A stretch of DNA of 48,884 nt, taken from contig JBFMCF010000060.1 in the NCBI GenBank assembly GCA_040754625.1, positions 1 to 48,884 on the forward strand, written 5' to 3'. Both the position numbers and the translations under genes were made by a program. Positions 26,290 to 34,619 of the stretch are shown here, piece by piece; position 1 is the stretch's first letter; each line of letters starts with the position of its first letter. The stretch comes from a bacterium. Its GTDB lineage: Bacteria > JACRDZ01 > JAQUKH01. Below the pieces are notes generated by a model. That model ran no database searches. It saw only the letters and a list, made by a program, of their open reading frames with translations, and was not told where the DNA came from.

Positions 26290-28809
26290 TTACAATCCAA
26301 GCCCCATATTTATTTTTGATTTTGTGACGGAAAGAATTTCCCCGGTTTCAACCCGCATTAATTTCAGGAAAAGTTCAAAATTATCGTCTTTGATATACAT
26401 ATCTCCGTAAACAAGCATTTTGGCGCCGATCATATTTCCTACTTTAACGGCGTTTTTTTCATCCATGAAACCGGCCATGCTTAATTCCATTTCTTTTACC
26501 GCGTTCTGGAGGTCTTTTCGTTCAACCATTTTGAATTTCCTTTTTTTGGTCAAGGAAAGCATAAGCTGTTCCGTGAAATATTCGGCATTCTTATTTTGCG
26601 CTGTTTCTTTCGTGCTTATGGATAGAACAGCCGCCGGGGTATTGTCATCAATGGTGTAACTTGAATAATCAATTAACTGAGAGGCGGCCATGTCAAATAA
26701 TTTTTTAAGCGTTTCTTCTTTTTTTTCGCTTTCAATTTTATTCGCGATAAAATAATCTTCTCCTTCCTCAACGGGCTGGTCTGTAAAATTGCTTAACTCT
26801 TCCTTGGCGATTTTTATTATAATCGCTTCAAGTTTATCCGTTTCATAGTTTGAACCTGTATGGTGGCTGACACTGCCGGGCATCCCACCCTCACTTTCGC
26901 CTTTTTCACCGTAAGTCAAAAATATGTATTTAGCGGATGTATATTGTGATAATTGCCTAAGTATGTATTCTCCCATTGGGTCCAAACCGCCTGTGCCCAC
27001 GCTGTAAATTTTTATCCCTTTATCCTTCGCGTCTTTTGCCGCATTGACATAAGTGTATGTTTGCCCGTAATCCAGGTGAGGCGGGGCATCTGTTACAATA
27101 AAACTTAGCCTGATGCCGTTTTTATTCCAGTCAATCTGTTGAATTGAGTCTTTTAACGCCGATTGTAAATCCTCCGGCCCGTCACCGCCGCCGGCAGTTT
27201 TGACTTTATTTAATTCTTCCTGGAAGATATTTAGATCCTTGGTCAGGGGGATAATTTTTGTAACAAATTCATCTCTCCTGTCCCTAAACAGGACCATCCC
27301 GAAACGCACTTCCGGCTTTGAAGATATGGACGCGATATTAAGTTTTATGAGTTCTATCGAAGATTTCAACCTGTCGATTTCTTCCTTCATGCTTCCTGTT
27401 ACATCAAATATAAAAAGAATATCAATGGGGACATTTTCACTGGCACTTTTTTGATAATCCAATTTAACCTCAATCTCGCGTTTGCCGGCTCTCTCTATGG
27501 TAATTTCTTTTTTGGTTTGCACGTAGTTTATTACTGTCTTGTATTTTGAGATATTTCCCGCGTGTTCGGATGGAAAAAACATGAATGAACCGTCTGAATA
27601 CGTCTGGCCTTTTGAAATTAAATTGTTATTTGAGAAAATATTTATTTCCGCGTTTGGCAGGGAATTACCGTTTATGTCCTTGACTGTTAATATTATTCTT
27701 TCTGAAATATTGATAGGGTAGTGCTGGAGATGCGCGAATTTATTAAGATAATCAATAAAATAATTAAATTGTTTATTATCGTTGGAATAACCGGCTTTTA
27801 AACCTGAACCGGATAAATATATCTCTTTAATTTTTTCTTCTTTTTTAGGCTCCATGGCCGCAGGAGCTACAGGTACCTCGTCTTTCTTATACATAGAAAA
27901 CGCGCCTTCCGCTTCACTTGAGTAAAATGGCGATGCTCTCAACCTCTTTGTTGATGAGCTTGAACCCTTAACGCTCATAGGCGCTTCATAAATGGCATCT
28001 TCTGCGGCTTCAAATGAAGCCGCTAATTCCCGAGAATCCCTTTTAATCTCTTGGAACATTTTCCGGTATTCCTCATTTTCTGGATTAAGTTCAATTGCTT
28101 GTCTGATTTCATGCTCAGATTTATCCAATAAACCAAGGGACATGTATATCTTTGACGCCCATGAATGATATTCCGGGTTATCCCGGTTATTTTTTATGGC
28201 TGATTCTATTTCTGTTTTTGCATCCTCATTTTTCTTTTGCGCAAAATAAATTTGGGCCAGGTAGAAATGGCTTTCTCCAATAAGGCCGTCCTTGCTTCCG
28301 ATGGAAACCACTTTTTTAAATACATCTTCAGCGTCTTTATACCAATAATTTCCGGGCATTGAAAAATAAGCCATACCCAGTTTAAATAATATTTCTGCAT
28401 TTTCCGGCTTAATATTCAGAAGTTTTTTTAAAGCCTTTATCGCGTCACTGTAATTTTTCTTTTCCATATAAGACCCCGCTAAACGGTTATAGGCATCGAT
28501 AATTCCCTCTATTGCCTCCTTGTTTTCGGGATCAACATTCAATATTTCATTATAAACATCAATGGCCTTTTCAAATAGCCCGGTTATCATATAATCTTTT
28601 ACCACCACAGTCCTTTTCCTGATGTATTCCTCTTTGTCTCCTATATTCTCTTCTTTTTTTTGCTCTTTTACTGATTCTTCATTTTTCTCCCCGGGTGTTT
28701 CGCTTTTGACGGTCCCGGGAATTGTTTCAGCAAAGCCTTGTGAATGATTCAAAAATAACAATGAAAGTATAAGAACGATCTGGAAAAAATATATTCTCTT
28801 GGAGAACAT
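26290..28809 (-). CDS. Exported TPR - vWA - CsgG-like protein
   Basis: A signal peptide (to about residue 28) and a Glu/Lys-rich linker lead to TPR-like repeats (about 45-265; PENKEAIEGIIDAYNRLAG, PENAEILFKLGMAYF). Next come an Ig-like/carboxypeptidase-regulatory segment (about 365-440; NGNSLPNAEINIFSNN), a von Willebrand A domain with metal site DVTGSM and GGGDGPED, and a C-terminal domain like CsgG/LpoB-type periplasmic proteins (MVERKDLQNAVKEM ... GAKMLVYGDMYI). It is probably an envelope scaffold that binds a ligand through metal. No family-level name is justified. It is read alone from its own leader. Confidence 0.82.
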   Translation of the reverse strand: MFSKRIYFFQIVLILSLLFLNHSQGFAETIPGTVKSETPGEKNEESVKEQKKEENIGDKEEYIRKRTVVVKDYMITGLFEKAIDVYNEILNVDPENKEAIEGIIDAYNRLAGSYMEKKNYSDAIKALKKLLNIKPENAEILFKLGMAYFSMPGNYWYKDAEDVFKKVVSIGSKDGLIGESHFYLAQIYFAQKKNEDAKTEIESAIKNNRDNPEYHSWASKIYMSLGLLDKSEHEIRQAIELNPENEEYRKMFQEIKRDSRELAASFEAAEDAIYEAPMSVKGSSSSTKRLRASPFYSSEAEGAFSMYKKDEVPVAPAAMEPKKEEKIKEIYLSGSGLKAGYSNDNKQFNYFIDYLNKFAHLQHYPINISERIILTVKDINGNSLPNAEINIFSNNNLISKGQTYSDGSFMFFPSEHAGNISKYKTVINYVQTKKEITIERAGKREIEVKLDYQKSASENVPIDILFIFDVTGSMKEEIDRLKSSIELIKLNIASISSKPEVRFGMVLFRDRRDEFVTKIIPLTKDLNIFQEELNKVKTAGGGDGPEDLQSALKDSIQQIDWNKNGIRLSFIVTDAPPHLDYGQTYTYVNAAKDAKDKGIKIYSVGTGGLDPMGEYILRQLSQYTSAKYIFLTYGEKGESEGGMPGSVSHHTGSNYETDKLEAIIIKIAKEELSNFTDQPVEEGEDYFIANKIESEKKEETLKKLFDMAASQLIDYSSYTIDDNTPAAVLSISTKETAQNKNAEYFTEQLMLSLTKKRKFKMVERKDLQNAVKEMELSMAGFMDEKNAVKVGNMIGAKMLVYGDMYIKDDNFELFLKLMRVETGEILSVTKSKINMGLGL

Positions 28810-28922
28810 AAATTCCTCCTTTTTTAAATAGAAGGGAGTATATCACTTAGGAGAGTCTATTTTTATTTATTCTGATTATATTGCTTGTTTAATCTTACGT
28901 CAATATTTTATATAAAATCTGT

Positions 28923-29417
28923 TTAAATAAAATCTTTCACTTTTTTATTTAATTTTAATATTTTTTCAGATTCAGGGGCATTATTATCGAGCAATTTAAA
29001 TCCTTCAAATTCAAAACCGGGGGCGACAACACATGCGGCAAATGAAAAATTTCCTTTTGACCTTGCCGCCTGCCATACTCCGGTATTAACAAGCACCTGC
29101 CGGTTTTCCGGATTAAGTTCTTCAACTGAATATCTTTTCTTTTTCAAGTCAGCCTTGTGCAGTTCTAAACTATCCCCGTCCAGAAATATCCATATTTCAT
29201 CCGCATCCACTTTATGCCACCTGCTGATTTCATTTTTGGTCAATAAAAAATAAATAGATGTCACGGCATTCCTCTTTTTGCCGTTAAATTGAATGAGATT
29301 TTCAGAGCGGATGATCTCTCTATACCACCCGCCCTCGGGATGTTTTTGAAGTTTATATTTTTTAATTATCTCTTCGCTGTTTTTAATATCCGCTTTTAAG
29401 ATTTTTACCTGTTTCAT
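28923..29417 (-). CDS. DUF985 cupin protein
   Basis: 164 residues with the family signatures HPEGGWYREIIRS, TSIYFLLTKNEISRWHKVDADEIW, and GVWQAARSKGNFSFAACVVAPGFEFEGF (written here in parts). The fold is a jelly-roll cupin; the activity is unknown. Complete length for the family. Its leader is separate from the decayed genes on its upstream side. Confidence 0.9.
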   Translation of the reverse strand: MKQVKILKADIKNSEEIIKKYKLQKHPEGGWYREIIRSENLIQFNGKKRNAVTSIYFLLTKNEISRWHKVDADEIWIFLDGDSLELHKADLKKKRYSVEELNPENRQVLVNTGVWQAARSKGNFSFAACVVAPGFEFEGFKLLDNNAPESEKILKLNKKVKDFI

Positions 29418-29489
29418 ATTTTATTGATTTTGTTATAATTTTCTTCATTACCATATTATCATTTTAATCTTTTTCATGACGAAAACGAC

Positions 29490-29549
29490 TTATGAAACAG
29501 CCTCTTTTGTTTTCTTAATAAAATCAATTATTTTATCATCAACATTCAT
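29490..29549 (-). pseudogene. 5' fragment of an unidentified gene
   Basis: A 19-codon frame, MNVDDKIIDFIKKTKEAVS, starts at 29549 within TGAATG at the old stop of the RhuM gene, the way genes in an operon join. It ends after only 19 codons, so it may be the cut beginning of the next gene of a lost operon. Family not recognisable. Confidence 0.3.
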
Positions 29550-30132
29550 TTAATTGTCTGCCGATTGGTCCCTGACGATTTCTGCTCAAGCTCTTTCACT
29601 GCACGGTCAAAATCCGAAACATATAATCAATACTTGTTGCGTAAATATCTGTCACTTTCTGGTAAAAATTACGTTCACTGCTCCTGATATCACGGATTCG
29701 CTGTAATAATTCCTGAAAGTACCGCGCTTTTTGCCCTCCCTGCTTCAAACGCTCATTATCCAATGCGAAACCTTTAATGATATATTCTTTCAGGCGTTGT
29801 GTCGCCCAAATACGGAATTGAGTACCTCGCAACGATTTTACACGATAGCCAATAGAAATAATGACATCCAGATTATAATGCTTAACACTATATTCTTTTC
29901 CATCGGACGCAGTTCGTCGGAATTCCCGACATACTGATTTCTCGTCGAGTTCCCCTTCTTCAAATACATTATTTATATGTTCTGTGATTGTACTTCTGCC
30001 TTTTTCAAACAAATCCGCCATTTGATCCTGCGTAAGCCAGACCGTTTCATCTTTCATTGTTACCTGAAGTTTTGTTTGTTTGTCCTCTGTCTGATACCAA
30101 ATAATTTGCGATATAATTTTATTCTTATGCAT
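29546..30132 (-). pseudogene. RhuM family protein, internal deletion
   Basis: Residues 20-170 match the RhuM family closely (VWLTQDQMADLFEKGRSTI, REFRRTASDGKEY, NLDVIISIGYRVKSLRGTQF, YATSIDY). Full proteins are about 330 residues; here the frame ends at residue 178 with unrelated residues. In a second frame, SDFDRAVKELEQKSSGTN runs to a stop at 29546, resembling a RhuM C-terminus. About 140 codons are missing at 29620-29630, with a shift of frame. RhuM proteins are often found in defence or virulence islands; the role is not established. Confidence 0.78.
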
Positions 30133-30164
30133 TTTAATTCTTTCTCTTTTTTAAAACAATTACC

Positions 30165-30398
30165 TTATAAAATAAGTCTTTCTGCCTCAACTAACGGCTT
30201 TAGCCAAAATAATAGTTCATCAAAATTAGCGTCCAATGGGAGTTGGTTACTCTCAACAAAGTTATCCATTGTCGGCAGTATTTTTCCATTAGCGTCACCA
30301 TTAGGAAATGCCGCGACGCTCGCCCCAGCTCCAAGTATAACGATATGGCGACGCAGGTTTTCCGGTTTATTTATAAGTTGAGATTTCGTAATGCACAT
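30165..30398 (-). pseudogene. SIR2-like or related Rossmann protein, truncated
   Basis: 77 codons starting with a good ribosome site (AGAAGGG) and a nucleotide-binding-like strand RHIVILGAGASVAAFPNGD, as in the first part of larger proteins of about 350 residues that carry a SIR2-type or similar fold. The frame ends at a stop after only 77 codons, just before the truncated RhuM gene. The exact family is uncertain; the truncation is a judgement from the motif's usual position at the start of a long protein. Confidence 0.55.
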
Positions 30399-30415
30399 TT
30401 TTCCCTTCTAACTTT

Positions 30416-31036
30416 CTAATCATTCACCTTCACAACCTTCCGAACCACGCCCTGAATGCGAAAATCTTTTGAAACTATAATCGGCTGATATTTATTGTTT
30501 TTGGATTTTGGCAGTAAGGCAACGAAATCTTTATGCGGCTTAAAATATTTGACTGTCGCTTCATTATCTATAAGCACAAGCACTATCTCCCCGGCATTTG
30601 CAAAAGATTTGCTTTCAATCAACAATAAATCGTTATCTTCTATCCCCGCGGCATTCATCGACTCGCCTCTGGCCCGCAGAAAGAAATAATTTCCGGGTTT
30701 ATTTTTAATAAGTGTTTTAACCACAGAAACATAGCCTTCTATATTTTCTTCGGCAAGAAGAGGTGTGCCGCAGGCAACTCTTCCAAGCAAGGGAATATTT
30801 ATCAAATCTGTCTTTTGTCTTTCATAAAAATTAGTATTTCTTATTCCCTGTTTTTTCTCGATATGAATATATTTTCTTTCGGCAAGAACTTTAATAAATT
30901 GCTGGATAGAATTAACTGACGCATACCCTAGTGTATCTGCTAACTCTTTATAGCTCGGCATACGATTATTAATCCTCCGGAATTCCTTTATTGCTTCGAA
31001 TACTTTCTGCTGTTTTGGCGTCAAATGTATTTTCAT
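30416..31036 (-). CDS. lexA: LexA-type repressor with Cys-Gly cleavage site
   Basis: The N-terminal winged helix (LTPKQQKVFEAIKEFRRINN, MPSYKELADTLGYAS) is followed by a peptidase S24 domain. Counting from the ATG at 31036 (206 residues), the catalytic dyad is Ser126 (RARGESMNA) and Lys163 (TVKYF). The self-cleavage site is Cys89-Gly90 (RVACGTPLLAEE) in place of the usual Ala-Gly. LexA controls the SOS response; a phage-like or mobile-element repressor of this fold is also possible. The longer upstream frame is not used because 31044-31072 is the promoter. Confidence 0.87.
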   Translation of the reverse strand: MKIHLTPKQQKVFEAIKEFRRINNRMPSYKELADTLGYASVNSIQQFIKVLAERKYIHIEKKQGIRNTNFYERQKTDLINIPLLGRVACGTPLLAEENIEGYVSVVKTLIKNKPGNYFFLRARGESMNAAGIEDNDLLLIESKSFANAGEIVLVLIDNEATVKYFKPHKDFVALLPKSKNNKYQPIIVSKDFRIQGVVRKVVKVND

Positions 31037-31043
31037 ACATAGC

Positions 31044-31072
31044 ATTATACATATAATATGTATGATTGTCAA
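31044..31072 (-). promoter_or_regulatory. lexA promoter with self-operator
   Basis: On the minus strand TTGACA (31067-31072), exactly 17 bases, TATAAT (31044-31049). A 17-base perfect palindrome with odd centre, ATACATAT-T-ATATGTAT (31047-31063), covers the spacer and part of the -10 and is the likely autoregulatory site. Transcription should begin within a base or two of the ATG at 31036, giving a leaderless mRNA. Confidence 0.82.
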
Positions 31073-31225
31073 CATTTTTATACACTTATTTAATTTACCG
31101 ATAAATCTCGAATTATTTACAGATGTTGTTAAAAACGGTTTCATAAGTCCCTTCTATTGCAGTCAGCTGCAGGATTTATGCAGCAAACGATATTATCTTA
31201 GTAAGATTTTTCTTATTTTTTCCTC

Positions 31226-31254
31226 TTGACAAAATATTTCTTACATATTATAAT
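31226..31254 (+). promoter_or_regulatory. Consensus promoter of the AbrB-like gene
   Basis: TTGACA (31226-31231), 17 bases, TATAAT (31249-31254). The next gene's ATG at 31261 is at the expected transcription start, so this mRNA should also be leaderless. GTAAGA (31201-31206) and TCTTAC (31239-31244) are inverted around the -35 box. Confidence 0.82.
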
Positions 31255-31260
31255 TAAAAT

Positions 31261-31476
31261 ATGATTAAAAATATTGAATCATCGAAAGGAAATCAGTTAA
31301 TAGGATGGGTTACGGTTTCAAGCAAGGGGCAGATTGCCATACCCGTTGAATTGCGGGAAAAACTTAATCTCAAAAATGGAGACAGACTGCTTGCTGTCTT
31401 GAGAAAAGACGAGGACGGGTTTAATCTGATAAAATCATCCGCCCTGAATGACGTGTTTGACAAATTCGCGAAATAA
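31261..31476 (+). CDS. AbrB/SpoVT family DNA-binding protein
   Basis: 71 residues, one swapped-hairpin domain: GWVTVSSKGQIAIPVELREKL and NGDRLLAVLRKDEDGF. No toxin gene follows, so it is better seen as an orphan transition-state-type regulator than an antitoxin. It is followed by a hairpin and a zinc-ribbon gene. Confidence 0.88.
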   Translation: MIKNIESSKGNQLIGWVTVSSKGQIAIPVELREKLNLKNGDRLLAVLRKDEDGFNLIKSSALNDVFDKFAK

Positions 31477-31495
31477 CATAAATCAATTCGCAGGG

Positions 31496-31518
31496 GGACA
31501 GACCCCGTGTGTCTGTCC
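31496..31518. repeat. Hairpin GGACAGAC / GTCTGTCC
   Basis: An 8-bp perfect stem with a 7-base loop between the AbrB and zinc-ribbon genes. It is not followed by a T-run, so it is not a standard terminator; it may be a REP-like unit or an mRNA processing site. Confidence 0.55.
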
Positions 31519-31554
31519 AAAATAATGAGGGCGAACCCCTGCAGGAGACAAATC

Positions 31555-31932
31555 ATGATAAACAAAGAGTGGCATCAAAACCATAAAATGCCCGCTAAGG
31601 CAACGGATGAACAAAGGCTTGAGTGGCACATGGAGCATGCGAAACACTGCAAATGCCGGCCCATCCCCGAAAAACTTATCCCTGTCTGCCAGAGCTGCGG
31701 CATGCCGATGAAAATTGAAAGCGACTTCGGAACGAACGCCGGTAAAAGTAAAAACAGAGAATATTGCACCTATTGTTACCAGGGCGGGAAATTCACAAAG
31801 CCGGATATCACAATGGACCAGATGACAAAAGGGTGTATTGGAATCATGGTAAAATACGGTATGCCGGAAGAACAGGCAAAGAAACAGATGGAAGCATTGA
31901 TTCCATCTTTAAAAAGGTGGAAACAATTATAA
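31555..31932 (+). CDS. Putative zinc-ribbon protein
   Basis: 125 residues. The N-terminal half has the phrase WHMEHAKHCKCRPIPEKL seen in many small proteins of unknown function, and the C-terminal half is a zinc-ribbon of PF12674 type (CQSCGMPM ... YCTYCYQGGKFTKPDITMDQ), with a helical tail. The ATG at 31555 has an AGGAGA site; the longer frame starts in the hairpin region. Function unknown. Confidence 0.82.
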   Translation: MINKEWHQNHKMPAKATDEQRLEWHMEHAKHCKCRPIPEKLIPVCQSCGMPMKIESDFGTNAGKSKNREYCTYCYQGGKFTKPDITMDQMTKGCIGIMVKYGMPEEQAKKQMEALIPSLKRWKQL

Positions 31933-31944
31933 AATATTTGTTTT

Positions 31945-33585
31945 TTATTTCAATTCCTCAAGAGCCGCCCATGAGGCGCTTACAAGGTGGCTGTTTATCC
32001 TTCCGAGGTTATTAAGGACGTCAAGATGTATCGCGGATGAAGCGATTGTTTCCTTTGTCCCGTGATGCAGGCGGCTGATATGCCGGTGATGCAGTTCGCG
32101 CTCATATTCCGCGATTTCCTCCCGCCTCGAGATTATCTTTTCCGCGAGTTTATAATTCCCGGTAAAAAGCGCTTCGATAAGCAGCGCGAAATTTTTTCTT
32201 ATAATGGAGTAAAAATCTCTTATTTCATTTTCTCCTTCATTCGAGAAAGAGACATTTTCGTTTATCTTTTTCTCTCCCAGCCTTATCATGTTTTTGTCGA
32301 CAATATCGCCGATATTTTCGATATCGTTTAAAATGTATAAAATTCCGGTGTCCGTTTTTGATTCATTTGTGGAAAGTGTGTTTTGGGCCATCTGGACAAG
32401 AAAATCGTGTATTGTGCGGTTTAATTTATCTATCTCATCATCGCGGGAACGCAAATTATCGATTAAATCGCGCTTGTTCTCAAGGATACCTGTAATTACT
32501 TCGTGCACCATTGCTTCCACGAATTTAGCCATTCTCGCGGCCTCGCGCCGGGCGTTATCCAGGCCTATCGACGGCATTTCGAGGCCTGACATTTTAATAT
32601 ATTTTGTCCGGCTTATCCGGTCTTCAATTTCCTTCTCGGGTACAAACTTATTCAGGAATTTTACTTCCCGGTCGATAAACGGGATAAAAATAAGCGCGCT
32701 TATTACATTGAACATTAAATGACCGTTGGCTATTTCCCGCCCAACCGAAGCCCGGGAAAATAATGAAGAAAATTTCATAGTTATTATCTCAAAACCAGGC
32801 ATAAAAACAAAAAATAATACCGCGGCAATGATTTTATACAAGAGGTTTGCCCATACGGCCCTTTTGCCTTCATGGAACGCTCCCCAGCTTGCGACAACCA
32901 CAGCCACACAGCTCCCCAAATTCGAGCCAAGTACCATAAGCAAACCGCCTTTAATGTCCAGGAGCCCGTGATTGGCAAGGATAATTACCATTCCTATGGA
33001 AGCTACGCTTGATTGCGTCAGGACGGTCATGCCGAACGATAATATAATCGACAAAAAAGGTTTTTGGCCCGCGTCGACGAGAATGCGCTTGAATTCATCG
33101 ACATTTTCCAGGGATTTCATCCCGTCACCAAGTATCTTCATTCCAAGAAAAATAAAACCGGCGCTGAGAATGATTTTTCCGAAATAAATGTTTCTCCGGT
33201 TCTTGCTGAGGAGAAGAATAATTAAAAGACCGATAAAAATAAAAACAAGAGAATAGTCAGAAAGGTTAAAAGCTATCAACTGGACTATAAGGGCCGTCCC
33301 GATATGCGCCCCGAGAATAATAGCCAGTCCCTGCCAGAGCATTATAAGCGAAGAATCGAGAAATCCCACGACAAGGGAGATAGCCGCGTTACTGCTTTGA
33401 ATTGCGAGTGTCGCCATCATGCCCACGAAGGCCGCCTTTAAACGGCTGTCGGTTAAATCTTTGAGGACATCTTTGAGTTTAAAACCGGCAAGCTTTTGGA
33501 TATTTTCCCCGGCCAGGCGCATTCCATAAATAAAAAGGGCCAACCCCCCGAAAAAATTCAGGTAAAAAACTGTCCAGTTGTCCAT
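31945..33585 (-). CDS. Na/Pi cotransporter family protein with PhoU-like tail
   Basis: About ten membrane segments in two inverted repeats. The repeat signatures are IQSSNA (residues 62-67) and TQSSVA, in place of the more usual QSSSA. The N-terminus has GGLALFIYGMRLAGENIQKL. Residues about 345-546 are helical and PhoU-like, as in NptA-type proteins of bacteria that couple phosphate uptake or efflux to Na+. The use of Na+ would suit the Na+ pump encoded at 40-48 kb. The gene converges on the zinc-ribbon gene. Confidence 0.9.
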   Translation of the reverse strand: MDNWTVFYLNFFGGLALFIYGMRLAGENIQKLAGFKLKDVLKDLTDSRLKAAFVGMMATLAIQSSNAAISLVVGFLDSSLIMLWQGLAIILGAHIGTALIVQLIAFNLSDYSLVFIFIGLLIILLLSKNRRNIYFGKIILSAGFIFLGMKILGDGMKSLENVDEFKRILVDAGQKPFLSIILSFGMTVLTQSSVASIGMVIILANHGLLDIKGGLLMVLGSNLGSCVAVVVASWGAFHEGKRAVWANLLYKIIAAVLFFVFMPGFEIITMKFSSLFSRASVGREIANGHLMFNVISALIFIPFIDREVKFLNKFVPEKEIEDRISRTKYIKMSGLEMPSIGLDNARREAARMAKFVEAMVHEVITGILENKRDLIDNLRSRDDEIDKLNRTIHDFLVQMAQNTLSTNESKTDTGILYILNDIENIGDIVDKNMIRLGEKKINENVSFSNEGENEIRDFYSIIRKNFALLIEALFTGNYKLAEKIISRREEIAEYERELHHRHISRLHHGTKETIASSAIHLDVLNNLGRINSHLVSASWAALEELK

Positions 33586-33660
33586 TTCAAGATAATAATA
33601 TTAATTTAAATTTTTTGCAAGAATATTATTGTAATCCAGTTTTAAATGTCCTTATATTTC

Positions 33661-33690
33661 TTGACATCTTAATAATATTTATAATATCAT
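33661..33690 (+). promoter_or_regulatory. Promoter of the duplicated-domain gene
   Basis: TTGACA (33661-33666), 18 bases, TATCAT (33685-33690), 5 of 6 bases matching in the -10. A TATAAT at 33680-33685 is only 13 bases away and less likely. Confidence 0.6.
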
Positions 33691-33728
33691 AAATATAAAT
33701 ACGGCCTTTCATTATGGGGGACAAAAGC

Positions 33729-34610
33729 ATGAAATGTCTCAACAAATTCACATTAGTGGAGATAAAAAATTCCCCGACGGCTCAACTAAAAAAGGGATTA
33801 AAGAATAAATTTAAAATAACCCTGACAATAAATTTATTCCTGCTTCAAATATTTCCTGCCGGATTAACCATAAATATATCTTTCGCGCAAATCGACAAAG
33901 AAGATTCAGCTAAAGCTGTTTTTATGCTCCGTGAAACCGGTAAATATAAGCTTAATGAACTTTATATTTACGATGATTGCTCATACGTTTATTATAAATT
34001 ATACGACAATAAAGAGTATGAGGGGTTCCTTTCTCCCACCGAGGAAGAACAGATCTCGGAGTTAATTAATAAATATAATGAAATCCAGTTCGATACAGCC
34101 TATTCATACAAAAATTCCAAAACATCAGTTTCCTGGGGTTTATGGGGTTTTGGAAAAAAAGAAAATATAGACAGCGAAGATTTAAAAAAAATCCAATTGC
34201 TAATTGACTCCCTGGTAAAAAGCGCCAATAAAAATATTTATATGATACTTCCAAAAGACACGGAAGAAGAAAGCAAGGATGCAGTTTTAATATTCCGCGA
34301 AAACGATATACATCAATTCAATAAACTATATATCTCAAAAACATATTCATTTACATACTTCAAATTATTATTAAATCAGGAATATAAAGGATTTCTCTCG
34401 GCGGACGAAGAAAAAAAGCTTACGGAATTTACCGATAAATACGGTGAAATCCACTGGACCACATTGCCGGAATCAGAAACAGGCGCTTTATCACAAACCT
34501 GGAGTTTATGGGGTTTTGGCGAAAAAAAAGAAATAGATGACAAAGATAAAGAAAAGATAAGATCAATCATTAATTTATTGATTGAAAGGGTCATACACGA
34601 TAGTGATTGA
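33729..34610 (+). CDS. Unknown secreted protein with internal duplication
   Basis: No family recognised. A hydrophobic segment (residues about 30-50) ending in ISFAQ suggests export. The rest holds two copies of a domain of about 110 residues: copy 1 has LNELYIYDDCSYVYYKLY, EYEGFLSPTEEEQI and WGLWGFGKKENID; copy 2 has FNKLYISKTYSFTYFKLL, EYKGFLSADEEKKL and WSLWGFGEKKEID. I prefer the ATG at 33729, 9 bases after GGGGGA, to one at 33714 which has no site. It faces the apt gene tail to tail. Confidence 0.75.
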   Translation: MKCLNKFTLVEIKNSPTAQLKKGLKNKFKITLTINLFLLQIFPAGLTINISFAQIDKEDSAKAVFMLRETGKYKLNELYIYDDCSYVYYKLYDNKEYEGFLSPTEEEQISELINKYNEIQFDTAYSYKNSKTSVSWGLWGFGKKENIDSEDLKKIQLLIDSLVKSANKNIYMILPKDTEEESKDAVLIFRENDIHQFNKLYISKTYSFTYFKLLLNQEYKGFLSADEEKKLTEFTDKYGEIHWTTLPESETGALSQTWSLWGFGEKKEIDDKDKEKIRSIINLLIERVIHDSD

Positions 34611-34619
34611 TATTTTTAT

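Noticed and set aside
31036-31144. 36-codon N-terminal extension of LexA
   Set aside because: The stretch contains the consensus promoter and operator, so it cannot be part of the mRNA.
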